Assembly: GCF_900129755.1 (NCBI RefSeq)
Contig: NZ_FQWT01000001.1
Coordinates: forward strand, 186,001-250,000
From: Chryseobacterium oranimense
GTDB lineage: Bacteria > Bacteroidota > Bacteroidia > Flavobacteriales > Weeksellaceae
Length of the DNA stretch: 64,000 bases
Direction of reading: 5' to 3'
Positions 44,850 to 53,125 of the stretch are shown here, in pieces. Under the pieces are notes generated by a model, which saw nothing but the letters and a program-made list of their open reading frames with translations, ran no database searches and had not been told where the DNA came from. Within the stretch, counting starts at the first letter, position 1; each line of letters opens with the position of its first letter. Made by a program: the position numbers and the translations under genes.

Positions 44850-44882
44850 AGACACTACATAGTGTCTTGTTTTGTATATTTG
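44850..44882. promoter_or_regulatory. TetR operator palindrome and overlapping plus-strand promoter
   Basis: Perfect palindrome AGACACTA-CA-TAGTGTCT (44850-44867), followed eight bases later by TATATTTG (44875-44882), a plus-strand -7 element. The palindrome occupies the space where RNA polymerase would contact between -33 and -7, 47 bases upstream of the TetR start. Confidence 0.7.
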
Positions 44883-44942
44883 CACAAACTAAACCATTTT
44901 ATATATATTTTTTAAAAACTATTTATGTTTTAAAAATGACTA

Positions 44943-45020
44943 ATGATGAGGTATTTAAAAGGAAAAGTGATTATCATGCCATTTCAAATACCAAATACAA
45001 AGGTAAAAACACTAATGTAA
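44943..45020 (+). CDS. Possible 25-residue small ORF
   Basis: Short ORF beginning ATG-ATG-AGG and ending at TAA 45018-45020, exactly where the next terminator begins. It lies 60 bases downstream of the TetR-controlled promoter. The sequence (R-Y-L-K-G-K-V-I-I-M-P-F-Q-I-P-N-T-K) is not recognised. It may be a chance ORF on a short RNA; position is the only support. Confidence 0.25.
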   Translation: MMRYLKGKVIIMPFQIPNTKVKTLM

Positions 45021-45048
45021 ACAGCACCATTTTAATGATGCTGTTTTT
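45020..45048 (+). terminator. Terminator between the TetR-controlled promoter and the VOC gene
   Basis: Stem AACAGCA/TGCTGTT, extended by CAT/ATG inside, followed by a run of T. It would end a transcript of about 160 bases started at the 44875 promoter. Confidence 0.8.
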
Positions 45049-45096
45049 CTATTTTAAGACAAATATTATTTTATTTAAATTAAATTTCAAACCTAC

Positions 45097-45131
45097 TGAC
45101 ACTCTCTTGTCACAACCTGACTTTACATTTG
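45097..45131 (+). promoter_or_regulatory. VOC gene promoter with second inverted repeat
   Basis: TACATTTG (45124-45131) matches TAnnTTTG, with TTG at 45107-45109 (spacer of 14, short). An inverted repeat TGACA-CTCTCT-TGTCA (45097-45112) shares the GACACT core of the 44850 palindrome, so TetR may bind here too. Confidence 0.5.
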
Positions 45132-45155
45132 TGGAGTATTTAAAAACTTTAAAAA

Positions 45156-45569
45156 ATGAATTTAGTATCAATCCGTATCATTACTTCCAACACCGAAAGC
45201 TTAGCAGCATTTTATGAGCAGATCACAGGGCTTTCAGCCATACGGTACACTCCGGATTTCGCGGAGCTGAAAACTCAGAATACCACTCTTGCTATCGGAA
45301 GCACTAAAACCCTCCAGTTTTTTGGCGGAGAAAGTATAGCTCAACCTGCTGAAAACCGCACTGCAATCATAGAATTTCTGGTTGATGATGTAGATAAGGA
45401 ATTTGAAAGGTTAAAAAGTTTTCTATCGTCTACAGTTGTTCAGGAGCCCACTGTAATGCCGTGGGGCAACAAGTCATTGCTTTTCAGGGATCCTGACGGT
45501 AATCTGGTCAACTTTTTTACTCCGGTAACAAAAGAATCAATAGAAAAATTTAAAACTGGACCTGAGTAA
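45156..45569 (+). CDS. VOC-family (glyoxalase/bleomycin resistance-like) protein
   Basis: A 137-residue single-domain vicinal-oxygen-chelate protein. It has the paired beta-alpha-beta-beta-beta modules: V-S-I-R-I-I-T-S-N-T-E-S-L-A-A-F-Y-E-Q-I-T-G-L, then E-F-L-V-D-D-V-D-K-E-F-E-R-L, and the end S-L-L-F-R-D-P-D-G-N-L-V-N-F-F. Members include metal-dependent lyases and drug-sequestering proteins; metal ligands are partly visible (Glu in I-I-E-F, Asn in L-V-N). Its promoter region shares a half-site with the divergent TetR gene's operator, so it is a probable TetR target. Confidence 0.9.
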   Translation: MNLVSIRIITSNTESLAAFYEQITGLSAIRYTPDFAELKTQNTTLAIGSTKTLQFFGGESIAQPAENRTAIIEFLVDDVDKEFERLKSFLSSTVVQEPTVMPWGNKSLLFRDPDGNLVNFFTPVTKESIEKFKTGPE

Positions 45570-45640
45570 ATATTGCTAAAATGAACGAGAATAGAAGCAA
45601 CTAACTTTACCCGTTCAGAAATTTGATTTAATTTTCTTAA

Positions 45641-45671
45641 AAAAGTGACCATTTGATAAATGGTCACTTTT
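45641..45671. terminator. Bidirectional terminator between the VOC gene and the polysaccharide locus
   Basis: Perfect 14-bp stem AAAAGTGACCATTT/AAATGGTCACTTTT with loop GAT. It ends the VOC transcript and the long minus-strand polysaccharide transcript. Confidence 0.9.
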
Positions 45672-45779
45672 ATTGATCTAGTCAGATGAAAAATATCAAC
45701 CTGAAAGAAAATATGTTTTTATATAAATGATTTGGTATTCATTATAATCAAACCAGCAATACCCAAACACCGATCCAGA

Positions 45780-46940
45780 TTACGATAAGACCGAATATTC
45801 TTTCTTATTTGAAAAAACATCAATCATTACCTTTGCAATTCTTTCTTTGTCCTCGTCAGAAAGATTGGAACCTGAAGGCAGGCACAAACTGTTTCCAAAT
45901 AGCTCCTCAGCTACTTTACCACCATAATATGGGGCATCTTTGAATATCGGCTGAAGGTGCATTGGCTTCCAGATAGGCCGGGATTCTATGTCATCTTTCA
46001 GGAATGCCAGACGCAGGTCCTCATAATTTTTTGATGTCTTTGTTTCATCAATGGTAATAACAGACAACCAGTGATTGCTGTAGAAATCGGAATTAGGTTC
46101 TGAAAACAGCTCCACTCCCTCGAAATTCTTACAAAGCTCAGCATAAAAGCTATGTACACCCCTGCGGCCTTCCACTCTTTCGTGCAAAACTTCCATCTGT
46201 CCGCGTCCTATTCCTGCACTGATGTTACTCATTCTGTAGTTATACCCAATTTCAGAGTGCTGGTAATGTGGCGCTTTATCTCTAGCCTGTGTAGAGAGAA
46301 ATACAGTTTTATCTTTATCTGCCTGTGAATGGCACACCAACGCGCCTCCTCCTGAAGTTGTAATAATTTTGTTTCCGTTAAATGATAAAATACCAAAACG
46401 CCCAAAAGTACCACAAGCTTTTCCTTTATAGGTGGAGCCTAATGACTCGGCAGCATCCTCGATTAAAGGAATATCATATTTTGCAGCAATTGATAAAATT
46501 TCATCCATTTTTGCAGGCATCCCATAAAGATGTACTACAATGATCGCTTTGGGTTTTTTACCTTTTGAAATCCTGTCCTCTATAGCTTCCTGTAAAGCCT
46601 CCGGACACATGTTCCAGGTATCTTTTTCGGAATCGATAAATACGGGAACAGCTCCCAGATAAACGATAGGGTTAGCTGAGGCGGAAAAGGTCATCGACTG
46701 GCAAATAACTTCATCTCCATGACCTACATTGCACTCAATTAATGCCAGGTGTAAAGCAGCAGTTCCGGCAGAAAGTGCAGCTACTTTAACATCTTCATTC
46801 AGGAATTTCTCCAAATCCCGTTCAAAACCATCAACATTTGGTCCTAAAGGTGCTACCCAATTGGCATCAAATGCTTCTTTGATGTACTTTAATTCGCTTC
46901 CTCCCAAATGGGGAGATGAAAGCCATACTTTTGATTTCAT
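45780..46940 (-). CDS. DegT/DnrJ/EryC1/StrS (PglE-like) sugar aminotransferase
   Basis: A 386-residue PLP-dependent nucleotide-sugar aminotransferase. It has the N-terminal W-L-S-S-P-H-L-G-G-S-E-L-K-Y-I, A-A-L-S-A-G-T-A-A-L-H-L-A-L, L-I-E-D-A-A-E-S-L-G-S and the PLP lysine in S-F-N-G-N-K-I-I-T-T (Lys191). The P-H-L-G-G start is typical of enzymes that aminate UDP-4-keto-6-deoxy-GlcNAc, as in bacillosamine synthesis (PglE). It sits next to NeuD/PglD-like and PglC-like genes, and a PglF/CapD-like dehydratase lies at the other end of the locus, completing a diacetamido-trideoxyhexose pathway. Last gene of the locus. Confidence 0.9.
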   Translation of the reverse strand: MKSKVWLSSPHLGGSELKYIKEAFDANWVAPLGPNVDGFERDLEKFLNEDVKVAALSAGTAALHLALIECNVGHGDEVICQSMTFSASANPIVYLGAVPVFIDSEKDTWNMCPEALQEAIEDRISKGKKPKAIIVVHLYGMPAKMDEILSIAAKYDIPLIEDAAESLGSTYKGKACGTFGRFGILSFNGNKIITTSGGGALVCHSQADKDKTVFLSTQARDKAPHYQHSEIGYNYRMSNISAGIGRGQMEVLHERVEGRRGVHSFYAELCKNFEGVELFSEPNSDFYSNHWLSVITIDETKTSKNYEDLRLAFLKDDIESRPIWKPMHLQPIFKDAPYYGGKVAEELFGNSLCLPSGSNLSDEDKERIAKVMIDVFSNKKEYSVLS

Positions 46941-46958
46941 ATTTCTACTTTTACTATT

Positions 46959-47561
46959 CTATATTTTTAAACTTCTACTCTTTATTACTTTTCCGGGATT
47001 ACCTACTACGGTAGAACCATCCGGGACATCGCTAATAATAACAGCTCCTGCACCAATGGTGCACCATTTTCCGATTTCTATTCCCTGTATTACGCTGGCT
47101 CCGATACCGATATGGGTTCCTTCACCTACATATACATTTCCTGCCAGTGCCACATTGGGAGAAATATGGACAAAATCTTCCAGAATACAGTCGTGATCAA
47201 TGGAAGCGTTGGTATTGATGATACAATGCTTCCCTATTTTTACGGCTGCATTTACAGTTGCACCCGGCATTGCAACAGTACCCTCCCCGATCTTTACTCT
47301 TTTGGATATAACCGTCTTAGGGTGAATGAGGGTAACGTAGTTGAAGAGTTCAGCCTGTTTTACTATTCTTTTGCGCGTTTTATTATTTCCTATGGAAATA
47401 AGGATATCTATTTCATGTTGAGGAACCTCGTGAAGAACAGGATAGCTTAACACTCTCTCCTTCAAAGGATTTTCATCAATATAAGCTTCTATTTTGTAAC
47501 CGGTTTCTTCAGCTACTTCAGCTACCACTTTGCCATGACCACTTGCTCCGTATAAATACAT
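46959..47561 (-). CDS. NeuD/PglD-family sugar O/N-acetyltransferase
   Basis: A 200-residue protein. An N-terminal Rossmann-like part (Y-L-Y-G-A-S-G-H-G-K-V-V-A-E-V, about 2-16) precedes a left-handed beta-helix of hexapeptide repeats (G-E-G-T-V-A-M-P-G-A-T-V-N-A, then G-K-W-C-T-I-G-A-G-A-V-I-I, about 95-185). It includes the N-x-x-A-S-I-D-H-D catalytic His segment of PglD. It would transfer acetyl from acetyl-CoA to the amino sugar made by the adjacent aminotransferase. Confidence 0.9.
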   Translation of the reverse strand: MYLYGASGHGKVVAEVAEETGYKIEAYIDENPLKERVLSYPVLHEVPQHEIDILISIGNNKTRKRIVKQAELFNYVTLIHPKTVISKRVKIGEGTVAMPGATVNAAVKIGKHCIINTNASIDHDCILEDFVHISPNVALAGNVYVGEGTHIGIGASVIQGIEIGKWCTIGAGAVIISDVPDGSTVVGNPGKVIKSRSLKI

Positions 47562-47579
47562 ATTCTAACTACATTTAAA

Positions 47580-48185
47580 TTAATTATTTCCGTTAAAAAC
47601 TTCTGCAGTTGCCTGCCCTGCCTGGTTTATACCTTCCTTTTTTATTACTTTTTTTAAAGTAAGAAAGATCACCTTGCAGTCTGTTTCAAAAGACAAATGA
47701 TCTATATACCAGATGTCCAATTCAAATTTTTTAGTCCACGAAATAGCATTTCTTCCATTCACCTGTGCCCAGCCTGTAATTCCCGGCCGTATTGTATGTC
47801 TGCGTTTTTGAGATTCATTATATAAAGGGAGATATTGCGGCAGCAGAGGTCGCGGACCTATAAGCGCCATGTCTCCTTTTAATACATTGATCAGTTGTGG
47901 AAGCTCATCCAGGGAAGTCTGACGGATAAAACTTCCAACCGGGGTCAAGCGTTCCGAATCGGGCAGAAAATTGCCCTTTTCATCCTTTCTGTCATTCATC
48001 GTCTTAAACTTGATGATATGAAATATCTTTTCATTAAGTCCCGGTCTGGCCTGAAAGAAGAATGGTTTTCCCTGGTTGGCAAAATACAGCAGGATGGTAA
48101 CCACTATAAAAACAGGCGATAATAAGATCAGTCCTATTAAAGCGATCAGAAAATCTATCATCCTTTTAAAAAAAAATTTATACAC
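47580..48185 (-). CDS. Initiating sugar-phosphate transferase (PglC/WcaJ catalytic family)
   Basis: A 201-residue monotopic membrane protein. One N-terminal hydrophobic segment (about 8-35, with a helix-breaking Ser-Pro) precedes the catalytic part: F-K-T-M-N-D-R-K-D, then R-Q-T-S-L-D-E-L-P-Q-L-I-N-V-L-K-G-D-M-A-L-I-G-P-R-P and R-P-G-I-T-G-W-A-Q-V-N-G-R-N. It transfers a sugar-1-phosphate from UDP-sugar to undecaprenyl phosphate, starting each repeat unit. The short PglC-size form fits a bacillosamine-type first sugar. Its start overlaps the upstream glycosyltransferase by eight bases. Confidence 0.93.
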   Translation of the reverse strand: MYKFFFKRMIDFLIALIGLILLSPVFIVVTILLYFANQGKPFFFQARPGLNEKIFHIIKFKTMNDRKDEKGNFLPDSERLTPVGSFIRQTSLDELPQLINVLKGDMALIGPRPLLPQYLPLYNESQKRRHTIRPGITGWAQVNGRNAISWTKKFELDIWYIDHLSFETDCKVIFLTLKKVIKKEGINQAGQATAEVFNGNN

Positions 48186-49347
48186 GATATTCTCTTTCTT
48201 TAACCAGTTTATTATATTCTCCTAATAAAGCCTCCCAAACCAATGACTGCTCGTAACGGGACTGAATCATAGATCTTGCATTGATTTTTAACTGATCATA
48301 ATAATTCTGGTCCGACATTATTTTTGTCATTGCCTCTCTGAGCTTTTCACTATTTTTTACCGGAACAATTACTCCGTTCTGGTTTTCTATGATAATTTCA
48401 TTGCATCCGTTGATATCGGAAACAATACTTGGCAACCCCATTGCCCCCGCCTGCATCACTACATTGGGAAACCCTTCCCGATAACTTGGAAAAGCAAGTG
48501 CATGGGAAACCGCGAAATAAGGACGGACATCTTTCTGAAAACCTACAGAAAGGATATCGGGATTACGTTCTATTTCTTTCAGGGTGTCCGGATGCAACGG
48601 ATCCAGCTCCTGCTCCAGAGGACCTACCAACAATAATTTGGAACGACGCTGTGGATTTTCTGCCTTAGTTAAAAGAGAAAATGCTTCAACCAACTCATTA
48701 ATTCCTTTGTCGCCCACCAAACGGCCTACAAATACAAACACAAAATCTGTATCGTGTATGTCCAGTTCCTTTTTTAAATTTTCTTTCTGCTCATCAGTGA
48801 TCTGTTCAGGCGAGAAATAGTTCAGATCGATTCCATTCACATTCCCGTTCCCGATAACTTTTAAAGGCTTTGACGTGATTCTGTAATTGAGCAAATCCTT
48901 TTTAACACCCTCTCCTTCAGGATAAATATGGGTAGCCGCCCAACATAACAACTGATCCATACTGATAAGAAGCTTCTGCACCGCACCTTTTCTTGTAGGG
49001 AAAATAAGCCCCGTAAAAGTGTGGATACGGATAGGCACACCGGCAATCTTACCTGCCAGCATGGTTAAAAGTCCCGCTTTAGGAGTGATGGAATGCACAA
49101 TGACCGGTTTTTCTATTTTTAAAATTTTATACAATCGGCATAGAGAAACCAAGTCTTTCCAGGGACTTATTCCTCTTTCCATATTTACTTCAATCGTTTT
49201 TATACCTTCTCTCTGCTTCAGCTCGTCAAGCAAATGCCCTTCAGAAGTTATTCCCACAACTTCATAGAACTCATTGAGGAACTTTAACTGCCCTTTTAAC
49301 AGAACATTTAAAGACAATGGTATGGTTGATGTCCGAATTAGTTTCAT
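48178..49347 (-). CDS. Glycosyltransferase family 4 (GT-B fold)
   Basis: A 389-residue protein with the PglA/WbpH-like N-terminus (I-R-T-S-T-I-P-L-S-L, then H-S-I-T-P-K-A-G-L-L-T-M-L). The GT4 C-terminal signature is F-V-F-V-G-R-L-V-G-D-K-G-I-N-E-L and, later, F-P-S-Y-R-E-G-F-P-N-V-V-M-Q-A-G-A-M-G-L-P-S. PglA-type enzymes add GalNAc to the lipid-linked bacillosamine, so it may add the second sugar. It overlaps the sugar transferase start and follows the pyruvyltransferase by two bases. Confidence 0.9.
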   Translation of the reverse strand: MKLIRTSTIPLSLNVLLKGQLKFLNEFYEVVGITSEGHLLDELKQREGIKTIEVNMERGISPWKDLVSLCRLYKILKIEKPVIVHSITPKAGLLTMLAGKIAGVPIRIHTFTGLIFPTRKGAVQKLLISMDQLLCWAATHIYPEGEGVKKDLLNYRITSKPLKVIGNGNVNGIDLNYFSPEQITDEQKENLKKELDIHDTDFVFVFVGRLVGDKGINELVEAFSLLTKAENPQRRSKLLLVGPLEQELDPLHPDTLKEIERNPDILSVGFQKDVRPYFAVSHALAFPSYREGFPNVVMQAGAMGLPSIVSDINGCNEIIIENQNGVIVPVKNSEKLREAMTKIMSDQNYYDQLKINARSMIQSRYEQSLVWEALLGEYNKLVKEREYRV

Positions 49348-49349
49348 GT

Positions 49350-50675
49350 TTAGTATAAGGATTGAATATCTTTCAACAATCTATTTCTGCTTTCTGTAAC
49401 CAGGCTCATCGACTGGTCCAGCTTCGATTTTATATGATCGTATTCTGAAATTGCCTGATCAAACATCTTGATCAGCAAATCAGGCTGCACATCCTGAATC
49501 TGAACTACATAATCATCCAGATTAAAGTCTCCCATTATGCCCAAGGCCTTGTTTCCTCCATATCCTATGGCAATGGAAGGAACCAGAGAGGTCAGTGAAA
49601 ATATAATGGAATGAAAACGGGTCCCCACGAAAAAGTAGAAATTGGAATAAACCGCTTTCAGTATATCGCAGGATAAATTCTCATTGATCCAGATGATATT
49701 GGGATCCTGAATCTTGTCAAGTAAATCTCTTATAGCATTACGGTCATCTTCATGAGAATTCGGACCTAATGACTGGTTACACAATGCTACTTTATATCCT
49801 TTATCCAACAAATGCTTCGTAAGGGCTACCACTGAGTCTATGTATTTTTTGTACAGCGCTTCCGGATTCGACAGACCGGGAAAACGCCATGGACGGATCG
49901 TCACTCCTACAATTTTGTCCTCTTTTGTCAGATTATATTTCTGCAATATCTTTAGTGCCTCATCCTGGCTTCCTTTTTCCAGGAAAAATCCAAGATCCAT
50001 TTCTACAGGGATATTTTTTTCCAGCAACTGACCTAAGCTTTTTGAAGAAACATTCTCACGCGCATAAACCAAATCCAACTGGTTGAATACGGTGCGCACC
50101 TGCTGTTTAACTGTCAGTCCAATAAAAGGTCCATATGAATTAGGAAGGAAGACAACTTTCTTTCCTAATGCTTTGGCAAGCCTTACATAAAACAAGAAGT
50201 ACCACATTAGGTAAGGTGCTGTTTTTTCGCCATAAGCATGGATAAAACCGCCTCCTTTTACAAAAATGGTTTTTGCTTCATGAAACTGTTTAACCGTTTG
50301 GTAGGTTTTATCATCAAAGGATTTTTTTACTTTTTCCAGATCATTGCATATTTTAATTAAATGCCTGGTATTTTTAAAATCCATTCCTGCATTTCTAATT
50401 TGCTTTAAAAGCTCAAGTTTGGATTCTTTTATATGCTGATCAGCCTTATGCTGTCCTCTTCTGGGATGCTTTAGTATATTGGCCAACAACTTAAAACCAT
50501 GATCCTCGGACTGTTGACACAACAATGCTCTTTCTTCGTCATTTTCACCTGCGTCCAGTATATATACTTCATCATAAAGTCCGGTATCTTTTGCCAGCCT
50601 CCAACTTTCCCAGACCAATGCCTGATCTCCTTTATTCAAATCCGTTACTCCCGGTACTATAATAGCATTATTCAT
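49350..50675 (-). CDS. Polysaccharide pyruvyl transferase family protein
   Basis: A 441-residue cytoplasmic protein of the WcaK/CsaB family. Family segments are the N-terminal D-L-N-K-G-D-Q-A-L-V-W-E, F-V-K-G-G-G-F-I-H-A-Y-G, L-P-N-S-Y-G-P-F, V-G-V-T-I-R-P-W, and F-F-V-G-T-R-F-H-S-I-I-F-S. It would add a pyruvate ketal from phosphoenolpyruvate to a sugar of the repeat unit, giving an acidic polymer. Length is normal. It is tightly packed between two glycosyltransferase genes. Confidence 0.9.
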   Translation of the reverse strand: MNNAIIVPGVTDLNKGDQALVWESWRLAKDTGLYDEVYILDAGENDEERALLCQQSEDHGFKLLANILKHPRRGQHKADQHIKESKLELLKQIRNAGMDFKNTRHLIKICNDLEKVKKSFDDKTYQTVKQFHEAKTIFVKGGGFIHAYGEKTAPYLMWYFLFYVRLAKALGKKVVFLPNSYGPFIGLTVKQQVRTVFNQLDLVYARENVSSKSLGQLLEKNIPVEMDLGFFLEKGSQDEALKILQKYNLTKEDKIVGVTIRPWRFPGLSNPEALYKKYIDSVVALTKHLLDKGYKVALCNQSLGPNSHEDDRNAIRDLLDKIQDPNIIWINENLSCDILKAVYSNFYFFVGTRFHSIIFSLTSLVPSIAIGYGGNKALGIMGDFNLDDYVVQIQDVQPDLLIKMFDQAISEYDHIKSKLDQSMSLVTESRNRLLKDIQSLY

Positions 50676-50676
50676 T

Positions 50677-51588
50677 CTATATCAATTTTCCTTGTTTAAT
50701 CCTGTGTGTATTTTGCTTTACTTTGCGGCTGATGTATACGTTCAGCAATACGCCGAAGGGAATAGCTATTAACGTATACAACTTATTAGGAGAGCCTTTA
50801 AAAAAATTCCATTTTTTGGCAAAAAGACAAGAGGATATATAGTGTATTGAGTTCTTCAGCACAACTTTTTTGTTGATCCCATACTTCATTTTTATTTTTC
50901 TGTATTCAATAAATGAGTTGGGGCTGTCTTTATATCTTTTATATAATCCGTTGGACAATCCGTCCTGTTGGTATTCTATAATGCAATATATTTCGTTTGA
51001 AAGAAGAAATTTATGATTCTGGTCAATCAGGGTAAAGATCCAGCTGACTTCATGAAAAATTTCATTTTCAAAATAAGGATACGGCAGGTACTTTTTATAG
51101 ACTTCCGTATCAAAAATATATTTTTTGTCACCTTTGATTTTGTAGAGGTCTACCAATTCAGAATAGGTGGATTCTTTTTTATCAGGTAATTGTTCACCCG
51201 CTACAGAACCATCTTCATAAGCATCCAGACCGATGATTCCGGCAGAATCGGCTTTTTTATTAGCCTTCCAGAATCTCAGTATTTTTTCAACGGCATCATC
51301 CGGTATATAATCATCAGAGTCGATACATGTAAATAATTCAGTATCTATATAGTTTAAAGCTAAAATCTGGGCCGCCAGCTTTCCTTTATTCTTCTGATAG
51401 TAGTATTGTATTTCTATTTTACCTTCTTCTATCCACTGCTGAACCTTGTCGGAGGTATGATCGCCGGAGCCGTCATCCACAATGATCCATTTGAAATCAG
51501 GATTACTCTGACTGCATAAAGAGTTATAAAGTCTTCCTAAAGTCTTTTCTCTGTTAAAAGTTGGTGTAAAAATGGTGATAGACTTCAT
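50677..51588 (-). CDS. Glycosyltransferase family 2 (GT-A fold)
   Basis: A 303-residue protein. The GT2 core is at the N-terminus: I-F-T-P-T-F-N-R-E-K-T-L (6-17), W-I-I-V-D-D-G-S-G-D-H-T, and the metal-binding C-I-D-S-D-D-Y-I-P-D (about 93-102). It transfers a sugar onto the growing lipid-linked unit; donor and linkage cannot be told. It overlaps the upstream gene by four bases (ATGA type). Confidence 0.9.
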   Translation of the reverse strand: MKSITIFTPTFNREKTLGRLYNSLCSQSNPDFKWIIVDDGSGDHTSDKVQQWIEEGKIEIQYYYQKNKGKLAAQILALNYIDTELFTCIDSDDYIPDDAVEKILRFWKANKKADSAGIIGLDAYEDGSVAGEQLPDKKESTYSELVDLYKIKGDKKYIFDTEVYKKYLPYPYFENEIFHEVSWIFTLIDQNHKFLLSNEIYCIIEYQQDGLSNGLYKRYKDSPNSFIEYRKIKMKYGINKKVVLKNSIHYISSCLFAKKWNFFKGSPNKLYTLIAIPFGVLLNVYISRKVKQNTHRIKQGKLI

Positions 51589-52751
51589 GATGCACTCAAT
51601 TTTTTAAAGATTTTATCAAACTCCTCTACCTGGTTTTTCTTATCATAGTTATTGACGATCAATGCTTTTCCATTACCGGCAATAAAATTATACAGGTCCC
51701 TGTCATAGTATAGCTTACAGATGTACTCATAATAATCGTCTACATTATTATGGGTAGCGATATAGCCTGTAAAGTTGTGCAGGATATAATCTGTGACCCC
51801 TCCCACCGGATTGGCAATAACAGGAATTTCAAATGCCAAAGCTTCCATAATTACACGGGGTAATCCCTCAGTATCAGATGGATGAATGAGAATATCGCTG
51901 CTTTTAAAAATGCTGTATGGATCTTTCTGATTGAGCAGAATTTCTACATGACTGTCAAGTTTATACTGGCTAATCTCTGTGCGGATCTTATTTAAAAAAT
52001 TCTCTGACACAGGGGTATCATATACGGCCCCCATCAGGATGATTTTAAAATTAATGTTATTATCCTTTAATTTTCTGGCTAAAGAAATTGACAGATCCTG
52101 CCCTTTTGCCGGTAAAAAACCACCGCAATGTAAAATCACTACAGGATCGCCTTCCTTACGTGCTACCCGTTCTCTTTTGTACTGTTCAACTTTCGTTAAA
52201 TCAATTGCATTAGGTACAACAAATATTTTTTCTAACGGAGCCAAACCTCCTGTATAAATTGCCTGTCTTGTAGATTGAGATACTCCGATAAAGTAATCGG
52301 AATTATACTTAAACATCAGCTTTTTAAGAAAGCCTATCGAATTATAAGCGAACCAGCCTCTTGCAAAATATGCGATCTTATAATTTTTCCCTTTCTTTAG
52401 AATCGAATTGGTTTTGATATTATTAATAATAACCACATCCGGTTTAAAGGTGTTCTGAAATTTTTTAAATTCTTTTTTCAGCCTCACCCAATCCAATAAA
52501 AACGAAATAATGTTTACCCCAATTTTAAAGGGATTTTTGGTACTAAAAATCGCAATAGGACTATCGTTCTTCTTTAAAATATGTATTGGGATTTTATTGG
52601 CCTGTACATCTTCTACAAACTCACTGCAACTCCCCCAGAAATCTACGATAACCGAATTATGCCCCTCTTCATTTAGTCGTTTCGCCAATTCTATGGTACT
52701 TTTACGAGCACCACCATGAATTTGAACGGCTTCAAGGAAAATTATATTCAT
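51585..52751 (-). CDS. Glycosyltransferase family 4 (GT-B fold)
   Basis: A 388-residue GT-B enzyme. N-terminal G-G-A-R-K-S-T-I-E-L-A binds the acceptor side. The donor-binding part has V-V-I-L-H-C-G-G-F-L-P-A-K-G-Q-D-L-S and the E-x7-E region I-H-P-S-D-T-E-G-L-P-R-V-I-M-E-A-L-A-F-E-I-P-V. It is the first gene after an internal promoter (53029-53058) with a leader of roughly 270 bases. Confidence 0.9.
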   Translation of the reverse strand: MNIIFLEAVQIHGGARKSTIELAKRLNEEGHNSVIVDFWGSCSEFVEDVQANKIPIHILKKNDSPIAIFSTKNPFKIGVNIISFLLDWVRLKKEFKKFQNTFKPDVVIINNIKTNSILKKGKNYKIAYFARGWFAYNSIGFLKKLMFKYNSDYFIGVSQSTRQAIYTGGLAPLEKIFVVPNAIDLTKVEQYKRERVARKEGDPVVILHCGGFLPAKGQDLSISLARKLKDNNINFKIILMGAVYDTPVSENFLNKIRTEISQYKLDSHVEILLNQKDPYSIFKSSDILIHPSDTEGLPRVIMEALAFEIPVIANPVGGVTDYILHNFTGYIATHNNVDDYYEYICKLYYDRDLYNFIAGNGKALIVNNYDKKNQVEEFDKIFKKLSAS

Positions 52752-53125
52752 TTTTATATCACTTTCATTATTGTTATATAATTAGATAAAAATTGAGTTA
52801 TAAGTTTTTTTTAAAGCTAAGTTTCACATGAATCAATAACCATCATCCCTTCAGGGCTAAAAGCCTGAAAATGTTATGATTATTTTCAATAATTAAAATG
52901 ATTTTTTTTCAAATCTGTGTGTGCAGATATCAATAGCGATGTAACAAAAATTATCTTTAAAATAATGCAATTATTTAATTAATTTGTTACAATAATCACA
53001 TTATGAATGAATTTTCTACTACATAAAACAAATATACAAAAAAATAATATCTCACAAATATTTGAATCAAAGTTTATTTTCAATAACTTAAGCAAAAAAT
53101 TAAAATTTACACTCAAATATTAAAT
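52752..53125. other. AT-rich gap and long leader inside the polysaccharide locus
   Basis: No ORF. It contains the promoter at 53029-53058 and, near 52850-52873, an imperfect hairpin made of TTCAG-G-GCT and AGC-CTGAA arms. The hairpin lacks a T-run in either direction, so it is not an obvious terminator. It may be a leader structure or an extragenic repeat. Confidence 0.5.
53029..53058 (-). promoter_or_regulatory. Internal promoter of the polysaccharide locus
   Basis: On the minus strand TTTG (53055-53058), an 18-base spacer, TATATTTG (53029-53036): exact matches to both Bacteroidetes elements with ideal spacing. It drives the seven genes from 52751 to 45780. Confidence 0.78.

Noticed and set aside
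44867..45217. 116-residue ORF between the TetR and VOC genes
   Set aside because: It runs across a promoter element, through a strong terminator and into the VOC gene in another frame; its residue content is not protein-like.
45733..45779. Hydrophobic reading frame just after the DegT-like gene on the minus strand, a possible membrane-protein remnant
   Set aside because: Fewer than 20 residues and preceded by a stop; too short to support.
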